A stretch of DNA of 64,000 nt from Falsigemmobacter faecalis (GCF_003863335.1 NZ_RRAZ01000017.1:1-64000); one strand, 5' to 3'; shown: positions 35,998 through 47,429, counted from the stretch's first letter. The notes: a model not told the origin generated them from the letters alone. Translations and numbers: made by a program.

Positions 35998-37158
35998 ATG
36001 ACTGACCCAAACGCGCTTCCCCGACCAATTCCCGCGCGTCCGCGTTCCCGTCCGGTGCTTACCGATATCTCTGCCGCCAGGTGGCTGCTTCTCGCAATCC
36101 TTGCGGCGGCGGTCTATTTCTTCCACGGCTTTCTGGTCCCGGTGCTGGCCGCAACGATCATCGCCGTGGCAAGCTGGCCGATCCGTGAGCGCTGCATCGA
36201 CCGCATGGGGATGGGGCGCACCATCGGTGCCACCGTTCTGATCGTCATTCTGGTGCTCTTCCTTGTGATCCCGATCATCATGGCGCTGAGCTATGCCTTT
36301 CGGGAGCTGCGGGGCTGGATCTCCTGGGGGATCCTCGTCAACAGCGTCGGCGCACCGCCCCCGATGTGGATGAGTGATCTGCCGCAGGTCGGCGAATGGC
36401 TGGATCTGCAGTGGCGCAACCACATCGGCCGTCCTGGCGCGATTGCCGATCACGTGCATTTCCTCAGCGGTGAGAACATCGGCACCATTTACCGCGCGGC
36501 GCTGACCACCGGCTCTATCGCGGCGCATCTGCTGCTGAACCTGGTCTTTCTGCTGATCACGCTGTTCGTGTTCTACCGCGACGGCGACCGGCTGGTGGCA
36601 CAGATTGACGTCGTGGGGTCGCGCATTCTGCCAGGGCGCTGGCAGCGCCTGTCACGGATTGTGCCGACGACGATCTCGGCCACGGTCACCGGGATGACGC
36701 TGATCGCCATCGGCGAGGGGGTGATTCTCGGGGTGGCCTATTGGGTCGCGGGCGTGCCTTCGCCGGTCACTTTTGCGGTCATCACCGGCTTTATGGCGCT
36801 GATCCCCGGCGGCGCGCCGCTCTCCTTCACGCTGGTCTCGGTCTATCTGGTCGCCAGCGGCTCAACGGTTGAGGGGATCGCGCTCTTTGTCTGGGGCACG
36901 GTGGAATTGTTCATCGTCGATAAGACCATCCGTCCGGTGCTGGTCGGTGGCCCGGTGCGGCTGCCGTTCCTTCCGACCTTCTTCGGCCTTGTGGGGGGGG
37001 TGAAAACCATGGGGATCGTGGGGCTTTTTGTCGGTCCGGTGCTGATGGCGATTCTGGTCGCGGTCTGGCGTGAATGGCAGCGCGAACTGCTGGAGCACCC
37101 TGTCGCCCCGCCCCGCCCGGAGGAGCCGGTCCCGATCTATCGCTCCGGAGAGGGCTGA
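35998..37158 (+). CDS. AI-2E family transporter-like membrane protein (first copy)
   Basis: A 386-aa protein of the UPF0118/PerM/AI-2E exporter family with about eight spans: two pairs near residues 30-80, a large periplasmic loop (about 100-165), then clusters near 175-205 and 225-350. The family stretch GFMALIPGGAPLSFTL is near 260. A true role in autoinducer export is shown for few members, so substrate is open. A second, divergent family member lies at 58557. A terminator follows. Confidence 0.85.
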   Translation: MTDPNALPRPIPARPRSRPVLTDISAARWLLLAILAAAVYFFHGFLVPVLAATIIAVASWPIRERCIDRMGMGRTIGATVLIVILVLFLVIPIIMALSYAFRELRGWISWGILVNSVGAPPPMWMSDLPQVGEWLDLQWRNHIGRPGAIADHVHFLSGENIGTIYRAALTTGSIAAHLLLNLVFLLITLFVFYRDGDRLVAQIDVVGSRILPGRWQRLSRIVPTTISATVTGMTLIAIGEGVILGVAYWVAGVPSPVTFAVITGFMALIPGGAPLSFTLVSVYLVASGSTVEGIALFVWGTVELFIVDKTIRPVLVGGPVRLPFLPTFFGLVGGVKTMGIVGLFVGPVLMAILVAVWREWQRELLEHPVAPPRPEEPVPIYRSGEG

Positions 37159-37183
37159 GGCGCAGATCTCCTGAAGAGTTACG

Positions 37184-37214
37184 AACGCGGGGGGCCTGTC
37201 CCCTCGCGTTTTTT
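37184..37214 (+). terminator. Terminator after the first AI-2E gene
   Basis: AACGCG+GGGG pairs with CCCC+CGCGTT with one bulge, followed by six T. Confidence 0.75.
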
Positions 37215-37340
37215 ATTTCGCGGCATACCAGTGCTGCTTTGCGCGGCGGACTGCCGGATCGGTGGCCGCGCAATTTTCTTCTGGGAATATGGCAGATCCC
37301 CGTTACACCTTAAGGCAGCATTAACTGGTAAGGCGGAACT

Positions 37341-37952
37341 ATGCGCTCTGAAGCTGTGACAACCTCCTACAAACGCTGGGCTCCGGTCTATGATCTGGTC
37401 TTCGGGCGCGTCTTTGCCCCCGGTCGTGCCAGGGCCACGAGTTTCGCAAATACCCATGGCGGCGAGGTGCTGGAGGTTGGGGTCGGCACCGGCCTGTCGC
37501 TGCCGCTCTATGCGTCACATCTGCGGGTGACGGGGATCGATTACTCCCAGGACATGCTGAACAAAGCCAGAGAGAAGGTCGCGGACCTCGGCCTGAAGAC
37601 TGTTCAGCTGGAGCAGATGGACGCGCAGCAGATGCGCTTTGCCGATGAGAGCTTCGACATTGTCACCGCATTGCATGTTCTTTCGGTGGTGCCTGACCCG
37701 GTGAAAACCCTCTCTGAGATGGCGCGGGTCTGCCGGCGGGGCGGGCATATCCTGATCGGCAATCACTTCGCCGCCGAGAAGGGAATTTTAAAGATCGTCG
37801 AGAAAAGAATGCATGTTTTGCAGGATCATCTGGGCTGGCAGGCGGATTTCCCCATCGAGACCGTGCTCAGCAATCCGGACCTGCAACTGGTGGAACGCCG
37901 CCCCATGCCCCCTTTGGGCGCCATGACCTGGCTGGTGCTGAAACGGATCTGA
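37341..37952 (+). CDS. pmtA: Phosphatidylethanolamine N-methyltransferase, Rhodobacter-type
   Basis: SAM methyltransferase of 203 aa that converts phosphatidylethanolamine stepwise to phosphatidylcholine. SAM motif I VLEVGVGTGLSLPLY near 42-56, acidic GIDYSQDML near 67, LHVLSVVPDPVKTL in the post-motif region. Length and pattern agree with the R. sphaeroides PmtA class, distinct from the rhizobial form. AAGGCGGAACT precedes the ATG. Monocistronic. A ubiquinone/UbiE-like methyltransferase is the main alternative. Confidence 0.85.
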   Translation: MRSEAVTTSYKRWAPVYDLVFGRVFAPGRARATSFANTHGGEVLEVGVGTGLSLPLYASHLRVTGIDYSQDMLNKAREKVADLGLKTVQLEQMDAQQMRFADESFDIVTALHVLSVVPDPVKTLSEMARVCRRGGHILIGNHFAAEKGILKIVEKRMHVLQDHLGWQADFPIETVLSNPDLQLVERRPMPPLGAMTWLVLKRI

Positions 37953-37971
37953 GCCGACAGCCCGCAGACCG

Positions 37972-37992
37972 ACGCGCCCCGAGGGGGCGCGT
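37972..37992 (+). terminator. Possible terminator after pmtA
   Basis: Stem ACGCGCCCC / GGGGCGCGT with GAG loop but only a short TTA tail. Confidence 0.5.
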
Positions 37993-38052
37993 TACGACAT
38001 CATACGGACCGGTCAAAGCCGATCATATGACAAATCTGATGTAGCGGAGAAA

Positions 38053-38129
38053 TGGCGCACCCGACAGGATTCGAACCTGTGACCCCTGCCTTCGGAGGGC
38101 AGTACTCTATCCAGCTGAGCTACGGGTGC
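38053..38129 (-). tRNA. tRNA-Arg (anticodon CCG)
   Basis: 77 nt on the minus strand with encoded CCA (38053-38055). Acceptor GCACCCG pairs with CGGGTGC, anticodon stem CTGCC/GGCAG frames loop CTCCGAA, anticodon CCG (Arg). T-arm ACAGGTTCGAATCCTGT. Confidence 0.96.
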
Positions 38130-38138
38130 CTGAGGTTG

Positions 38139-38167
38139 TCTATAGCCGCAGGCACCGACGCGTGCAA
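38139..38167 (-). promoter_or_regulatory. Promoter of tRNA-Arg
   Basis: -35 TTGCAC (38162-38167), 17-bp spacer, -10 TATAGA (38139-38144), 10 bp before the tRNA 5' end. It sits just beyond the sufS stop. Confidence 0.72.
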
Positions 38168-38184
38168 CCGCGATCACTCTGGAA

Positions 38185-39405
38185 TCACGAGAAAAGATCG
38201 CGGCAAAGCTCAAGAGCTGAGACGAGGGCATCAACCTCGGCTTCGGTGTTATAAAGCCCGAAGGAGGCGCGGCAGGTGGCGCCCACGCCGAGATGCTCCA
38301 TCAGCGGCATAGCGCAGTGGGTGCCCGCACGCACAGCGATCCCGCGCTTGTCGAGCACGGTGGAAATATCATGCGCATGGGCCGCACCTTCCAGCGTGAA
38401 GCTGAAAATCGCGCCCTTGGTCGCGGAATTGCCCTGCACATTCAGCCAGTTCAGCCCGCCCAGCTTTGCGCGGGCATAATCGCGGATCCGGTGCTCATGG
38501 GCGGCGACATTCTCCATGCCAAGGCCCATCAGATAATCCAGCGCCGCGCCAAAGCCGATCTGCTGCACGATGCCGGGCGTTCCGGCCTCAAATTTCATCG
38601 GCGGATCGGCCCAGGTCACCGCATCCCGGGTCACTTCGCGAATCATATCGCCGCCGCCAAGGAAGGGGCGCATCTCGGCCTGACGCTCCCGCGAGATCCA
38701 GATCGCGCCCGAGCCCGAGGGGCCGTAAAGCTTATGCCCGGTGATGGCGAAGAAATCCGCCCCCAGCGTGCTCAGATCGATCGGCATATGCACGGCGGAT
38801 TGCGAGCCATCGACGAGGACCGGAACGCCCTTCTCTTTGGCACCCCGGCAGATCGCAGCGATATCCACCACAGAGCCGAGGACGTTCGACATCTGCGTCA
38901 TGGCGATCAGCTTCGTCTTCGGCGTGATCGCATCGAGAACGGCCTGGGGGTCCAGATCGCCATTGGCGTCAATCTCCACCCATTTCAGCACCACCCCCTG
39001 ACGCTCGCGCAGAAAATGCCAGGGCACGATATTGGCGTGATGCTCCATGACCGACAGAATGATCTCATCCCCGGCCTGAAGGCGCGGTGCGGCCCAGGCG
39101 TAGGAAACAAGATTGATCCCTTCCGTCGAGCCGGAGGTGAAGATCACCTCATCTTCATGGGGCGCGTTCAGAAAACGCGCAATGGTGCCGCGCACCGCCT
39201 CATATTTCTCGGTCGAGAGATTCGAGAGAAAATGCAGGCCACGGTGGACATTGGCATAATCCTCGGCATAGCCGCGGGTGACGGCATCTATCACCACCCG
39301 GGGCTTTTGCGCTGAGGCACCATTGTCGAGATAAACCAGCGGTTTGCCGTTCACCTCACGCGAGAGAATGGGGAAGTCGCGGCGGATCAGGTTGACGTCA
39401 TACAT
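38185..39405 (-). CDS. sufS: Cysteine desulfurase SufS
   Basis: Group II PLP-dependent desulfurase (406 aa) that provides persulfide sulfur to SufBCD through SufE/SufU-type partners. PLP lysine in [12 protein letters not shown] (about 226), active cysteine in [15 protein letters not shown] (about 364), and the [20 protein letters not shown] tail typical for SufS/CsdA. It is the last gene of the minus-strand suf cluster, after two YIP1 genes. No SufE is seen in the window. Confidence 0.96.
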
Positions 39406-39418
39406 CCGGTCGAACCTT

Positions 39419-39991
39419 TCAGGCGAGAAGCGGGAAGAGAATGGCGAAGAAGAAAGACATCACAAAGGCCACCACAAAGACGCCGCCAATGATGCCCAGA
39501 AAGGTCAGCGGCAGCGACTTAAAGCCGTGAAGCCCGGCCACCAGACCGGTGGCCACCCAGGCAGCGGCCAGAATCGCGGCAAGGCTGACAAAGCCTGCCA
39601 GCGGCGGCAGCACCACCATCAGCACGATCTGCGCGAATTGCACCACCACCATCAGCCCCTGCAGCCAGGTGACAATGCGCACAGCCCCGGCAAAATCGCC
39701 CTGCCCTTTCGCCAGACGGCCCAGCAGCGTCACGGCCAGCGCCAGCGCCAGCATGGCAATCAGCTGCAGGCCCAGCAGCGCGAAAGGCGCGGGCAGCATG
39801 GTCCCGCCCTCGGCAGCGCCAAGGCTGATCAGCGCCACCAGCCAGATCCCAAGTACCGACAGGACCGAGACCAGCAGCAGGCTTTCCCACAGGCTGTTGC
39901 CCGGCAGGGCGAGAGAGCCGATGCGCGCGCCATTGCGGCGCGGATCGGTCAGGGCTTCACGGGCAAGGGCAATCAGATCAGAGCTGTTCAT
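39419..39991 (-). CDS. YIP1-family membrane protein (suf cluster, second)
   Basis: A 190-aa protein with about five spans (from residue 33 on), soluble N-terminus MNSSDLIALAREALTDPR. It resembles bacterial YIP1-domain proteins. The start at 39991 follows GGAAAGAA. It stands between sufD and sufS with 13 bp to sufS, so it is probably co-transcribed. Function unknown; adjacent to a second protein of the same kind, likely an ancient duplication or a hetero-oligomer. Confidence 0.72.
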   Translation of the reverse strand: MNSSDLIALAREALTDPRRNGARIGSLALPGNSLWESLLLVSVLSVLGIWLVALISLGAAEGGTMLPAPFALLGLQLIAMLALALAVTLLGRLAKGQGDFAGAVRIVTWLQGLMVVVQFAQIVLMVVLPPLAGFVSLAAILAAAWVATGLVAGLHGFKSLPLTFLGIIGGVFVVAFVMSFFFAILFPLLA

Positions 39992-40008
39992 CGTTCTTCT
40001 TTCCGGCT

Positions 40009-40506
40009 TCAGGCCACGACCGCATCGGCGCTTTCGGCGACCGAGATCGCATTGCACCACTGCCACGCAAATCCAAAGGCGATCAGGCCACCGAGCAGCA
40101 TGGCCTGCGGGCCCTGGCCGATAAACCCGGCCACAAGTCCCTGCAAAAGCATCAAAGGCGCCGTGGCCAGAAGCGACCAGAAAAGCGCCACCCGCGAGGT
40201 GTAAAAGCTGCCCCGCCCGCCAAAAATCCGCGCGATCAGATGCGAGAGAGCCGCAATAAGATAAGCGAAAAGCGGAAAGAGAAACATAATCCCCATCATC
40301 GCCCCGCCAATCCGCGCATCCAGCGGCACCGAGGGGTCAAAATGCGCCTGACGCGCCAGGCGGGGAAGCTGTGCGATAAAGATCAGCAGCGAGGCGAAAA
40401 AGAGCATGGCAAAGGCGCGGTCCTCGCGTTGTCCCGCAGCCAGCAGGTCACGCATCACCCTTCGGGGGGCGCGCCAGCTTTTGAGAATGCGGCGGGTCAT
40501 CGACAT
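40009..40506 (-). CDS. YIP1-family membrane protein (suf cluster, first)
   Basis: A 165-aa protein with a basic N-terminus (RRILKSWRAPRRVMRDLLAAGQREDR) and about four to five spans. GGAG lies 8 nt before the ATG at 40506. It is 17 bp upstream of the second YIP1 gene and 76 bp downstream of sufD. I see no catalytic motif. Confidence 0.72.
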   Translation of the reverse strand: MSMTRRILKSWRAPRRVMRDLLAAGQREDRAFAMLFFASLLIFIAQLPRLARQAHFDPSVPLDARIGGAMMGIMFLFPLFAYLIAALSHLIARIFGGRGSFYTSRVALFWSLLATAPLMLLQGLVAGFIGQGPQAMLLGGLIAFGFAWQWCNAISVAESADAVVA

Positions 40507-40582
40507 AGGGCAGCTCCATGGTTCCATCAGCCCGTCTTATAGACCGCGGCCCGGGCGATTGCACCCGGGCCGTGGCAGGATT

Positions 40583-41875
40583 TTAACCGTTGGTGTGACG
40601 GTTCAGCCAGGACTCAAGGCGGGTACGGATCTCTTCGCCGAGGACCTCATCGTCAATCTCGCCAATGGCTTCCGCAAGGAAGGCCAGCACGAGCAGCGCT
40701 TCGGCCTGACGCTTCGGCACACCGCGCGAGCGCAGGTAGTAAAGCGCGGTCTCATCGATCGCCCCCGAGGTCGATCCATGCGAGCATTTCACGTCATCGG
40801 CATAGATCTCAAGCTCGGGCTTTGCCAGGAACTGGCTGTCGCCATCGAGCAGAAGCGACTGGCTGATCTGATAGCCATCGGTCTTCTGCGCACCCTGCTT
40901 CACCAGGATTTTGCCCTGGAAAATGCCGACAGCGCCGTTCATCAGCACCTTTTTGAAAACCTGACGGCTCTCGCAGCGCTCGGCACCATGGATGATGAAG
41001 ATGGTGTCGTCGTGTTTGACACCCTCATCGCCGACGCAGGCCCCGGCGATATGCGCAAAAGCGTCATCGCCGGTCAGATCCAGCACCGCTTCGTTGCGGG
41101 TCAGATTGCCGTTGGCGGTCATGGTGAAGGACTTGAAGGTCGATTCACTGCCCAGACGCGCGAAGATATGGGTGATCGCGCGGCGGTCGCTGTCGCGCCC
41201 CTGGGTGCGGACATGGTGGAAGGTGGCGCCATCCGCGACATCCACTTCCAGAACCGAGTTGAAGCGCGCAGCGCCCACCCCGTTTTCCAGCAGCGTCAGT
41301 TCCGAACCGGCTTCGAGCTTCACCACATGGTGCAGCACCGCATCCGAGGTCTCAGAGCTTTGCTCATAGATCAGCGAAAGCGGACGCTCTGCCTGCGCGG
41401 TGACGCGGATCAGCAGACCATCAGCCGCAAAAGCGGTGTTGAGGGCCGCAAAGGGACGCTCCACCGGCTTCTGGCCATTGGCTTCCAGCTTGCCGTAAAG
41501 CTCTGCCGCCCAGTGGCTCTCGCCCTGAGCTGCATCCGCCAGACGGACAAGCTCAACGCCCGCCAGCTCCAGGCTGTCCGAACGCGCTTCATCAAAGACG
41601 CCGTCGACGAAGTAAAGCTTCACCCGCTCCACCGCCTCGAAAGGCACCACGGCATCTGCCGCAGCCGGAGTCACTGCCGCCGGGGTGACCGCATTGAAGG
41701 CCGCCGGATCGGTGTAGCGCCAGTATTCATCGCGACGCCCCGGCAGACCCATGGCCTGCAGACGCGCCAGCGCATCGGCGCGGGCTGCGGAAACCCAGGA
41801 GCCGCCCGCCGGCTGCGAAAGCGCGGCGAGGCGAAGGGCAAGGGTCTCCTGTTTGGCTTGCAGGAGTGCCGACAT
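40583..41875 (-). CDS. sufD: Fe-S cluster assembly protein SufD
   Basis: Beta-helix scaffold subunit of SufBC2D (430 aa). C-terminal family motif YADDVKCSHGSTSGAIDETALYYL (in part; conserved Cys-Ser-His) near 365-388 and ARRLLVLAF-like tail (EALLVLAFLAEAI). N-terminal region binds SufC. It begins with TGATG overlap on the sufC stop, giving tight coupling. Confidence 0.96.
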   Translation of the reverse strand: MSALLQAKQETLALRLAALSQPAGGSWVSAARADALARLQAMGLPGRRDEYWRYTDPAAFNAVTPAAVTPAAADAVVPFEAVERVKLYFVDGVFDEARSDSLELAGVELVRLADAAQGESHWAAELYGKLEANGQKPVERPFAALNTAFAADGLLIRVTAQAERPLSLIYEQSSETSDAVLHHVVKLEAGSELTLLENGVGAARFNSVLEVDVADGATFHHVRTQGRDSDRRAITHIFARLGSESTFKSFTMTANGNLTRNEAVLDLTGDDAFAHIAGACVGDEGVKHDDTIFIIHGAERCESRQVFKKVLMNGAVGIFQGKILVKQGAQKTDGYQISQSLLLDGDSQFLAKPELEIYADDVKCSHGSTSGAIDETALYYLRSRGVPKRQAEALLVLAFLAEAIGEIDDEVLGEEIRTRLESWLNRHTNG

Positions 41876-42630
41876 CAGTTCTCCTCCGCCAGCAGGTTGG
41901 CGTAGCCGTTGTTTTCAACTTCCAGCGCCAGTTCCGGGCCACCGGTTTTGATGATGCGGCCATTTGCCATGATGTGAACGACATCCGGTTTGATGTGGTC
42001 CAGCAGGCGCTGGTAGTGGGTGATCACGAGGAAGGACCGGCCTTCCGAACGCAGCGCGTTCACGCCTTCCGCCACCAGCTTCATGGCGTCCACGTCAAGA
42101 CCCGAGTCGGTCTCATCGAGCACACACATCTTCGGCTCAAGCATGGCCATCTGCAGGATCTCGTTGCGCTTTTTCTCGCCACCCGAGAAGCCGACATTGA
42201 CCGGACGCTTCAGCATCTCGGCGTCGATCTTCAGGGTTTTGGCCTTTTCGCGCACGAGCTTCAGGAAGTCACCGGCGGAAATTTCGTCTTCGCCGCGCAG
42301 CTTGCGCTGTGCGTTCAGCGCGGTGCGCAGGAAGGTCATATTGCCGACGCCGGGGATTTCCACCGGATATTGGAACGCCAGGAAAAGGCCCGCAGCGGCG
42401 CGCTCTTCGGGTTCCATCTCCAGCAGCTCTTCGCCTTCCAGCGTGGCCGAGCCTTCGGTCACTTCATAGCCGTCACGGCCCGAAAGCACATAAGAAAGCG
42501 TCGACTTGCCCGAGCCGTTCGGGCCCATGATGGCATGCACTTCGCCGGCTTTGATCGAGAGGTCGACCCCTTTCAGGATCTGCTTGTCCTCTTCTTCGAG
42601 CTTGACGTGCAGGTTACGGATTTCCAGCAT
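41875..42630 (-). CDS. sufC: Fe-S cluster assembly ATPase SufC
   Basis: ABC-type ATPase of the SufBC2D scaffold (251 aa). Walker A GPNGSGKSTLSYVL near 34, signature FSGGEKKRNEILQMAML near 148 (the SufC-specific form), Walker B CVLDETDSGLDVDAM near 170. The start at 42630 (MLEIRNLHVKLEEEDKQIL) matches the family; 15 further upstream codons are ignored. In this cluster it is separated from sufB by four genes. Confidence 0.97.
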   Translation of the reverse strand: MLEIRNLHVKLEEEDKQILKGVDLSIKAGEVHAIMGPNGSGKSTLSYVLSGRDGYEVTEGSATLEGEELLEMEPEERAAAGLFLAFQYPVEIPGVGNMTFLRTALNAQRKLRGEDEISAGDFLKLVREKAKTLKIDAEMLKRPVNVGFSGGEKKRNEILQMAMLEPKMCVLDETDSGLDVDAMKLVAEGVNALRSEGRSFLVITHYQRLLDHIKPDVVHIMANGRIIKTGGPELALEVENNGYANLLAEEN

Positions 42631-42720
42631 GGAACGGTCCTTTCGAGAAACGGATAGAAGGGGCAGCCGCAGCAAAGCGGAGCCCCTGGTGTTGTCTGGC
42701 AGCCGAACGTGGCTGCGGGA

Positions 42721-43227
42721 TCAGAGAAGCAGTGTTGCGCCCGGCAGAACCGCGGGCTGCGGAATGCCCATCATGGCCGAGACCCATTCGGGCGCGAAAA
42801 CCAGCAAAAAGCCCTCGGGCCAATATTGCACCAGATTGTGCAACAGCGCCGCCGTGAGCATCATCGACGTCAGTTGCAGCGCAAAGCTGCGCCAGCCGCT
42901 GAGGCCCGGAATGACGCGCACCAGCCCCAGTGCGGTGAGACCGATCAGCAGCCCCGCCGCAAGCTGCAGCCCGGGCGACAGATCTGCGGTCAGACGAAAG
43001 ATCACCCAATGCGCCCAGAGCCAGGCCAGCGCGCCCGACAGGATCGCACTGACGACCTGCACAATCGCGAGCGTGCGTCTGCCCGAGGCCTTCTCCTGCA
43101 GACGCCCGATCACCGCGGCCGCCCCCGGCATAGAGTGATCCAGCCCGATAAAAAGCGCGGAATTCGTGTGGCCCGTCTGCGCCGCGATGCGCGCGAGCCG
43201 GGCATTGAAAGCCTTCTGCTGATTCAT
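42721..43227 (-). CDS. Hypothetical membrane protein within the suf cluster
   Basis: A 168-aa protein: soluble N-terminus (MNQQKAFNARLARIAAQTGHTN, in part) with LDHSMPGAAAVIGRLQEKASGRR, then about four spans between residues 62 and 150. No family I can name with confidence. The start at 43227 is preferred over 43260. Lying 90 bp upstream of sufC and in line with it, it is likely part of the suf transcript. Confidence 0.7.
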   Translation of the reverse strand: MNQQKAFNARLARIAAQTGHTNSALFIGLDHSMPGAAAVIGRLQEKASGRRTLAIVQVVSAILSGALAWLWAHWVIFRLTADLSPGLQLAAGLLIGLTALGLVRVIPGLSGWRSFALQLTSMMLTAALLHNLVQYWPEGFLLVFAPEWVSAMMGIPQPAVLPGATLLL

Positions 43228-43346
43228 CGTAAACCCGCCCTGTGACGTTTGCTGAAACAAGGTCTGACTGCGGATTATGGCCGTTCGCGGGCAAAATCAG
43301 ACCGCTCTGCGGAGAGTTCCAGGCAATTTGAGGGAAATTCATCATT

Positions 43347-43982
43347 TCACCGCGCCCTGAAGAAAAGCCCGGCATACCAGCCCGCAAGCGCGCGCGGCAG
43401 GGTCATGGGCGAAAGTTCAAACCGCGCCATCCGGCCGATCATCTCAACCGGCTGGGCCAGCCTGCGGACGGTGTGATAGTCCTTGCGGTCGCGGTAGTCG
43501 TCAAAGAGCACCGTCACCGGCTTTTGCGTGCGCAAAGCCACGGTGGCAAAACAGGCCGCCCGAAAGCGCCCGTCGATCAGCACCAGATCGGGCTGTTGGA
43601 AATCGGGCCGTTCCCAGACCGAATGCGGATAGGCGGGCCAGGCGGCGAATTTCGAGTAATCCACCGGATAGCCCCACTCGCGCACCGGACCGATATCGGC
43701 GTGATGCAGCGTCACGGGCGAAGCCCCGGGATGGACCGACAGCCAGTCCCCCAGACCCGCCGCCCAGTCCGCATCGCTTTCCACACTGAAGATCGCCTTA
43801 CCCGGCATCTCAGAGGCCAGAACGGTCGAGCCGCCCGAGCCATATTCCAGATAGACCTCTGCCTTTGCCAGCGCCACGCGCAAAGCCTGCGCCGCTGCCT
43901 CAGGCAGGGTCAGTTCAGGCTTCACCGTCAGGGCGGGGCGCAGGGAGGCCAGCGGTTCAGCCAAGCCGCACCGCCGTGCCAC
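43347..43982 (-). CDS. Probable SAM-methyltransferase-fold protein within the suf cluster
   Basis: Up to 211 aa. [17 protein letters not shown] near 43-59 looks like a SAM-binding motif [14 protein letters not shown] like motif II and [19 protein letters not shown] like the motif IV/V region, so a Rossmann-fold methyltransferase or relative is likely; substrate unknown. The start is uncertain: GTG 43982 overlaps ybjQ by 26 nt, TTG 43964 by 8 nt. It is conserved-looking and co-directional with the suf genes. Confidence 0.6.
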   Translation of the reverse strand: MARRCGLAEPLASLRPALTVKPELTLPEAAAQALRVALAKAEVYLEYGSGGSTVLASEMPGKAIFSVESDADWAAGLGDWLSVHPGASPVTLHHADIGPVREWGYPVDYSKFAAWPAYPHSVWERPDFQQPDLVLIDGRFRAACFATVALRTQKPVTVLFDDYRDRKDYHTVRRLAQPVEMIGRMARFELSPMTLPRALAGWYAGLFFRAR

Positions 43983-44268
43983 TGGCCGAGACCATCAGCA
44001 TATTGTTAATCACTTCAAAATCGAGATCGACGCCGACAACGGCATCCGCACCCAGACGCTGCGCCTCGGCCTCCATCTCAGCCAGCGCGGTTTTGCGCGC
44101 CCGGCCAAGCTCTTTTTCATAGGCCCCCGCGCGCCCGCCGACGATGTCACGGATCCCCGCGAACATGTCTTTGAAGATATTCGCGCCCAGGATCGCTTCA
44201 CCGGTCACGATGCCCAGATAGTCACGTGCAGGCCGCCCCTCAACGGTGGAAGTGGTGGTCACAATCAT
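43957..44268 (-). CDS. YbjQ family (UPF0145) protein
   Basis: A 103-aa protein of the YbjQ family: [24 protein letters not shown], partly, with [42 protein letters not shown] and SASGTAVRL. Family members are small pentameric proteins labelled as putative heavy-metal-binding; no proven role. Overlaps the preceding membrane-protein gene by 29 nt. The start at 44268 gives the family N-terminus. Confidence 0.88.
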   Translation of the reverse strand: MIVTTTSTVEGRPARDYLGIVTGEAILGANIFKDMFAGIRDIVGGRAGAYEKELGRARKTALAEMEAEAQRLGADAVVGVDLDFEVINNMLMVSASGTAVRLG

Positions 44269-44655
44269 TGCGTCTCTCTCCGTCTTCGGGGGCCAGAGCC
44301 GCCCGGGGTTGCCATTCACCGCCCCGCATGGGCGGCCGTCCTTCTGCGACCAGCCGGTTCATCCGGCGCACAATCAACACCACCAACAGAACCATCCAGC
44401 TGGTGATCCCGCCGGTGATGAAAATCGCCGTCCCTGCGCCGCGCGTCATCCCCCACTGCAGGATCAGCCAGTCTGCCAGCCAGCCCCAGACCATCAGACA
44501 GATGGCAAAGCTGACCGCAATCAGCAGAACCGAAGGTCCGGCAAGCATCTTCCCGGCGAGGATGGGATCGCTGATCTTTCGGTCAACGACCGCCTCAAGG
44601 CGGTCGTTGACCCTGTCATAAGCCCGCTCGACCGAAGTTCCGCGGGGCTTTGTCA

Positions 44656-44656
<1 letters not shown>
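44240..44656 (-). CDS. Hypothetical two-span membrane protein within the suf cluster
   Basis: A 138-aa protein with a charged N-terminus ([22 protein letters not shown]), two spans (about 40-65 and 78-95) and a hydrophilic, histidine-containing C-terminus ([10 protein letters not shown]). Its ATG overlaps the sufB stop (TGATG), so it is translated from the sufB message. I do not recognise the family. Confidence 0.68.
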
Positions 44657-46191
<1,535 letters not shown>

Positions 46192-46290
46192 CTCTTAGTC
46201 CTTCTCACCGGCTGCCCGTAGCAGCCTCATTCGCTTATGCGGGCCGGTGACCGGCCCCGTCCTGATCCCGCCCCGCCCGTCAGAGGCAGG

Positions 46291-47340
46291 TCAGGCCTTC
46301 ATCCGCGCCAGAACCTTATCGCGCGCCCGCGACCAGGTTTCGGCAAACCGCAGCAGCGGCTCTTTCTCCACCCCGATCCCCAGCGAGATCCGCATGGCCG
46401 AGGCTGCCTCAGCCTCATCAAATCCCATCGCCCGCAGCACCCGGCTGGACCGCACCTTGCCGCTGGAACAGGCCGAACCCGCCGAGACCGCAAAGCCTGC
46501 CAGATCCATCTGCATCACCTGGGTCTCGCCCTTCCAGCCCGGGGTCACCAGACACAGAGTATTGGGCAGACGGGCGGCCTTATGCCCGACAGAAATAGTC
46601 CCGCTTTCCCCGGCTGACAATGCTGAGTCTAGAATATTTCTAAATTCTTCGACCTCCTGCCAGCGGCCATCCGCAAGATCACGCTGCCCCGCCGTCGCCG
46701 CCGCCGCAAATCCGGCAATGCCGATCAGATTTTCGGTCCCGGCCCGCCGGCCCATCTCCTGACCGCCGCCGCGCAACTGCGCCGCAATCTCCAGCCCGCG
46801 CCGGATCACCAGCGCCCCGATCCCCTTCGGCCCGCCGATTTTATGCGCCGAGACAAAACCGATATCGATGCCCGACCAGTCAAAGGCGAAGGGCAGCTTG
46901 CCAAACCCCTGGGTCAGATCCGCCACCGCCAGCCCCTGCGGCAGCTTTTGCACCACCCCGGTCTCCGAATTGGCCAGCTGCAGCGCCGAGCGCGCCGGAT
47001 CGCTCACCGTCACCGCGCCCTCGCGCGAGACCGCAAGATCAGCTTCACACCAGGCCGAAACCGCCTCATGCTCCACCTCCGCACAATGCAGCCCGCGCCC
47101 CGCACAGGCCAGAGCCGCCGCCTCCGTCGAGCCCGAGACAAAGACCACATCCGAAGCCTCCGCCCCAAGTGCTGTCGCAATCTCGCCCCGCGCCCGTTCC
47201 AGCAGCGCCTTGGCGGCGCGGCCTTCTGCGTGAACCGACGAGGGATTGCCCGTCAGATTCATCGCCGACAGCATGGCCCCGCGTGCCTCCGCCCGCAGCG
47301 GCGTGGTCGCATTCCAATCCAGATAGAGCCTTGCGACCAT
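46291..47340 (-). CDS. NifS/IscS-like cysteine desulfurase
   Basis: Group I PLP desulfurase (349 aa). PLP lysine in FVSAHKIGGPKGIGAL (about 190), active cysteine in SAGSACSSGKVRSSRVL (about 312), N-terminal LYLDWNATTPL. It is shorter than typical IscS (about 400 aa). Together with SufS, the cluster thus has two desulfurases of different groups, a pattern found in Rhodobacteraceae suf operons. It follows iscR, with an interspersed repeat in the 89-bp gap. Confidence 0.93.
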   Translation of the reverse strand: MVARLYLDWNATTPLRAEARGAMLSAMNLTGNPSSVHAEGRAAKALLERARGEIATALGAEASDVVFVSGSTEAAALACAGRGLHCAEVEHEAVSAWCEADLAVSREGAVTVSDPARSALQLANSETGVVQKLPQGLAVADLTQGFGKLPFAFDWSGIDIGFVSAHKIGGPKGIGALVIRRGLEIAAQLRGGGQEMGRRAGTENLIGIAGFAAAATAGQRDLADGRWQEVEEFRNILDSALSAGESGTISVGHKAARLPNTLCLVTPGWKGETQVMQMDLAGFAVSAGSACSSGKVRSSRVLRAMGFDEAEAASAMRISLGIGVEKEPLLRFAETWSRARDKVLARMKA

Positions 47341-47353
47341 GATCTCAGCCCCT

Positions 47354-47404
47354 GCTTTGGCTTTTAGAAAAATACTCCGGGGTCCGGGGCAGCGCCCCGG
47401 GGCC
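47354..47404. repeat. Interspersed CTTTGGCTTTTT/GC-hairpin element, copy 2
   Basis: Begins GCTTTGGCTTTTAGAAAAA, then TACTCCGGGGTCCGGGGC and an inverted GCCCCGG arm. Lies between the iscR stop and the desulfurase start, just as copy 1 lies between htpX and ruvB. Confidence 0.85.
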
Positions 47405-47429
47405 TGACGCGCGCTGCGCCCCCGCGGCC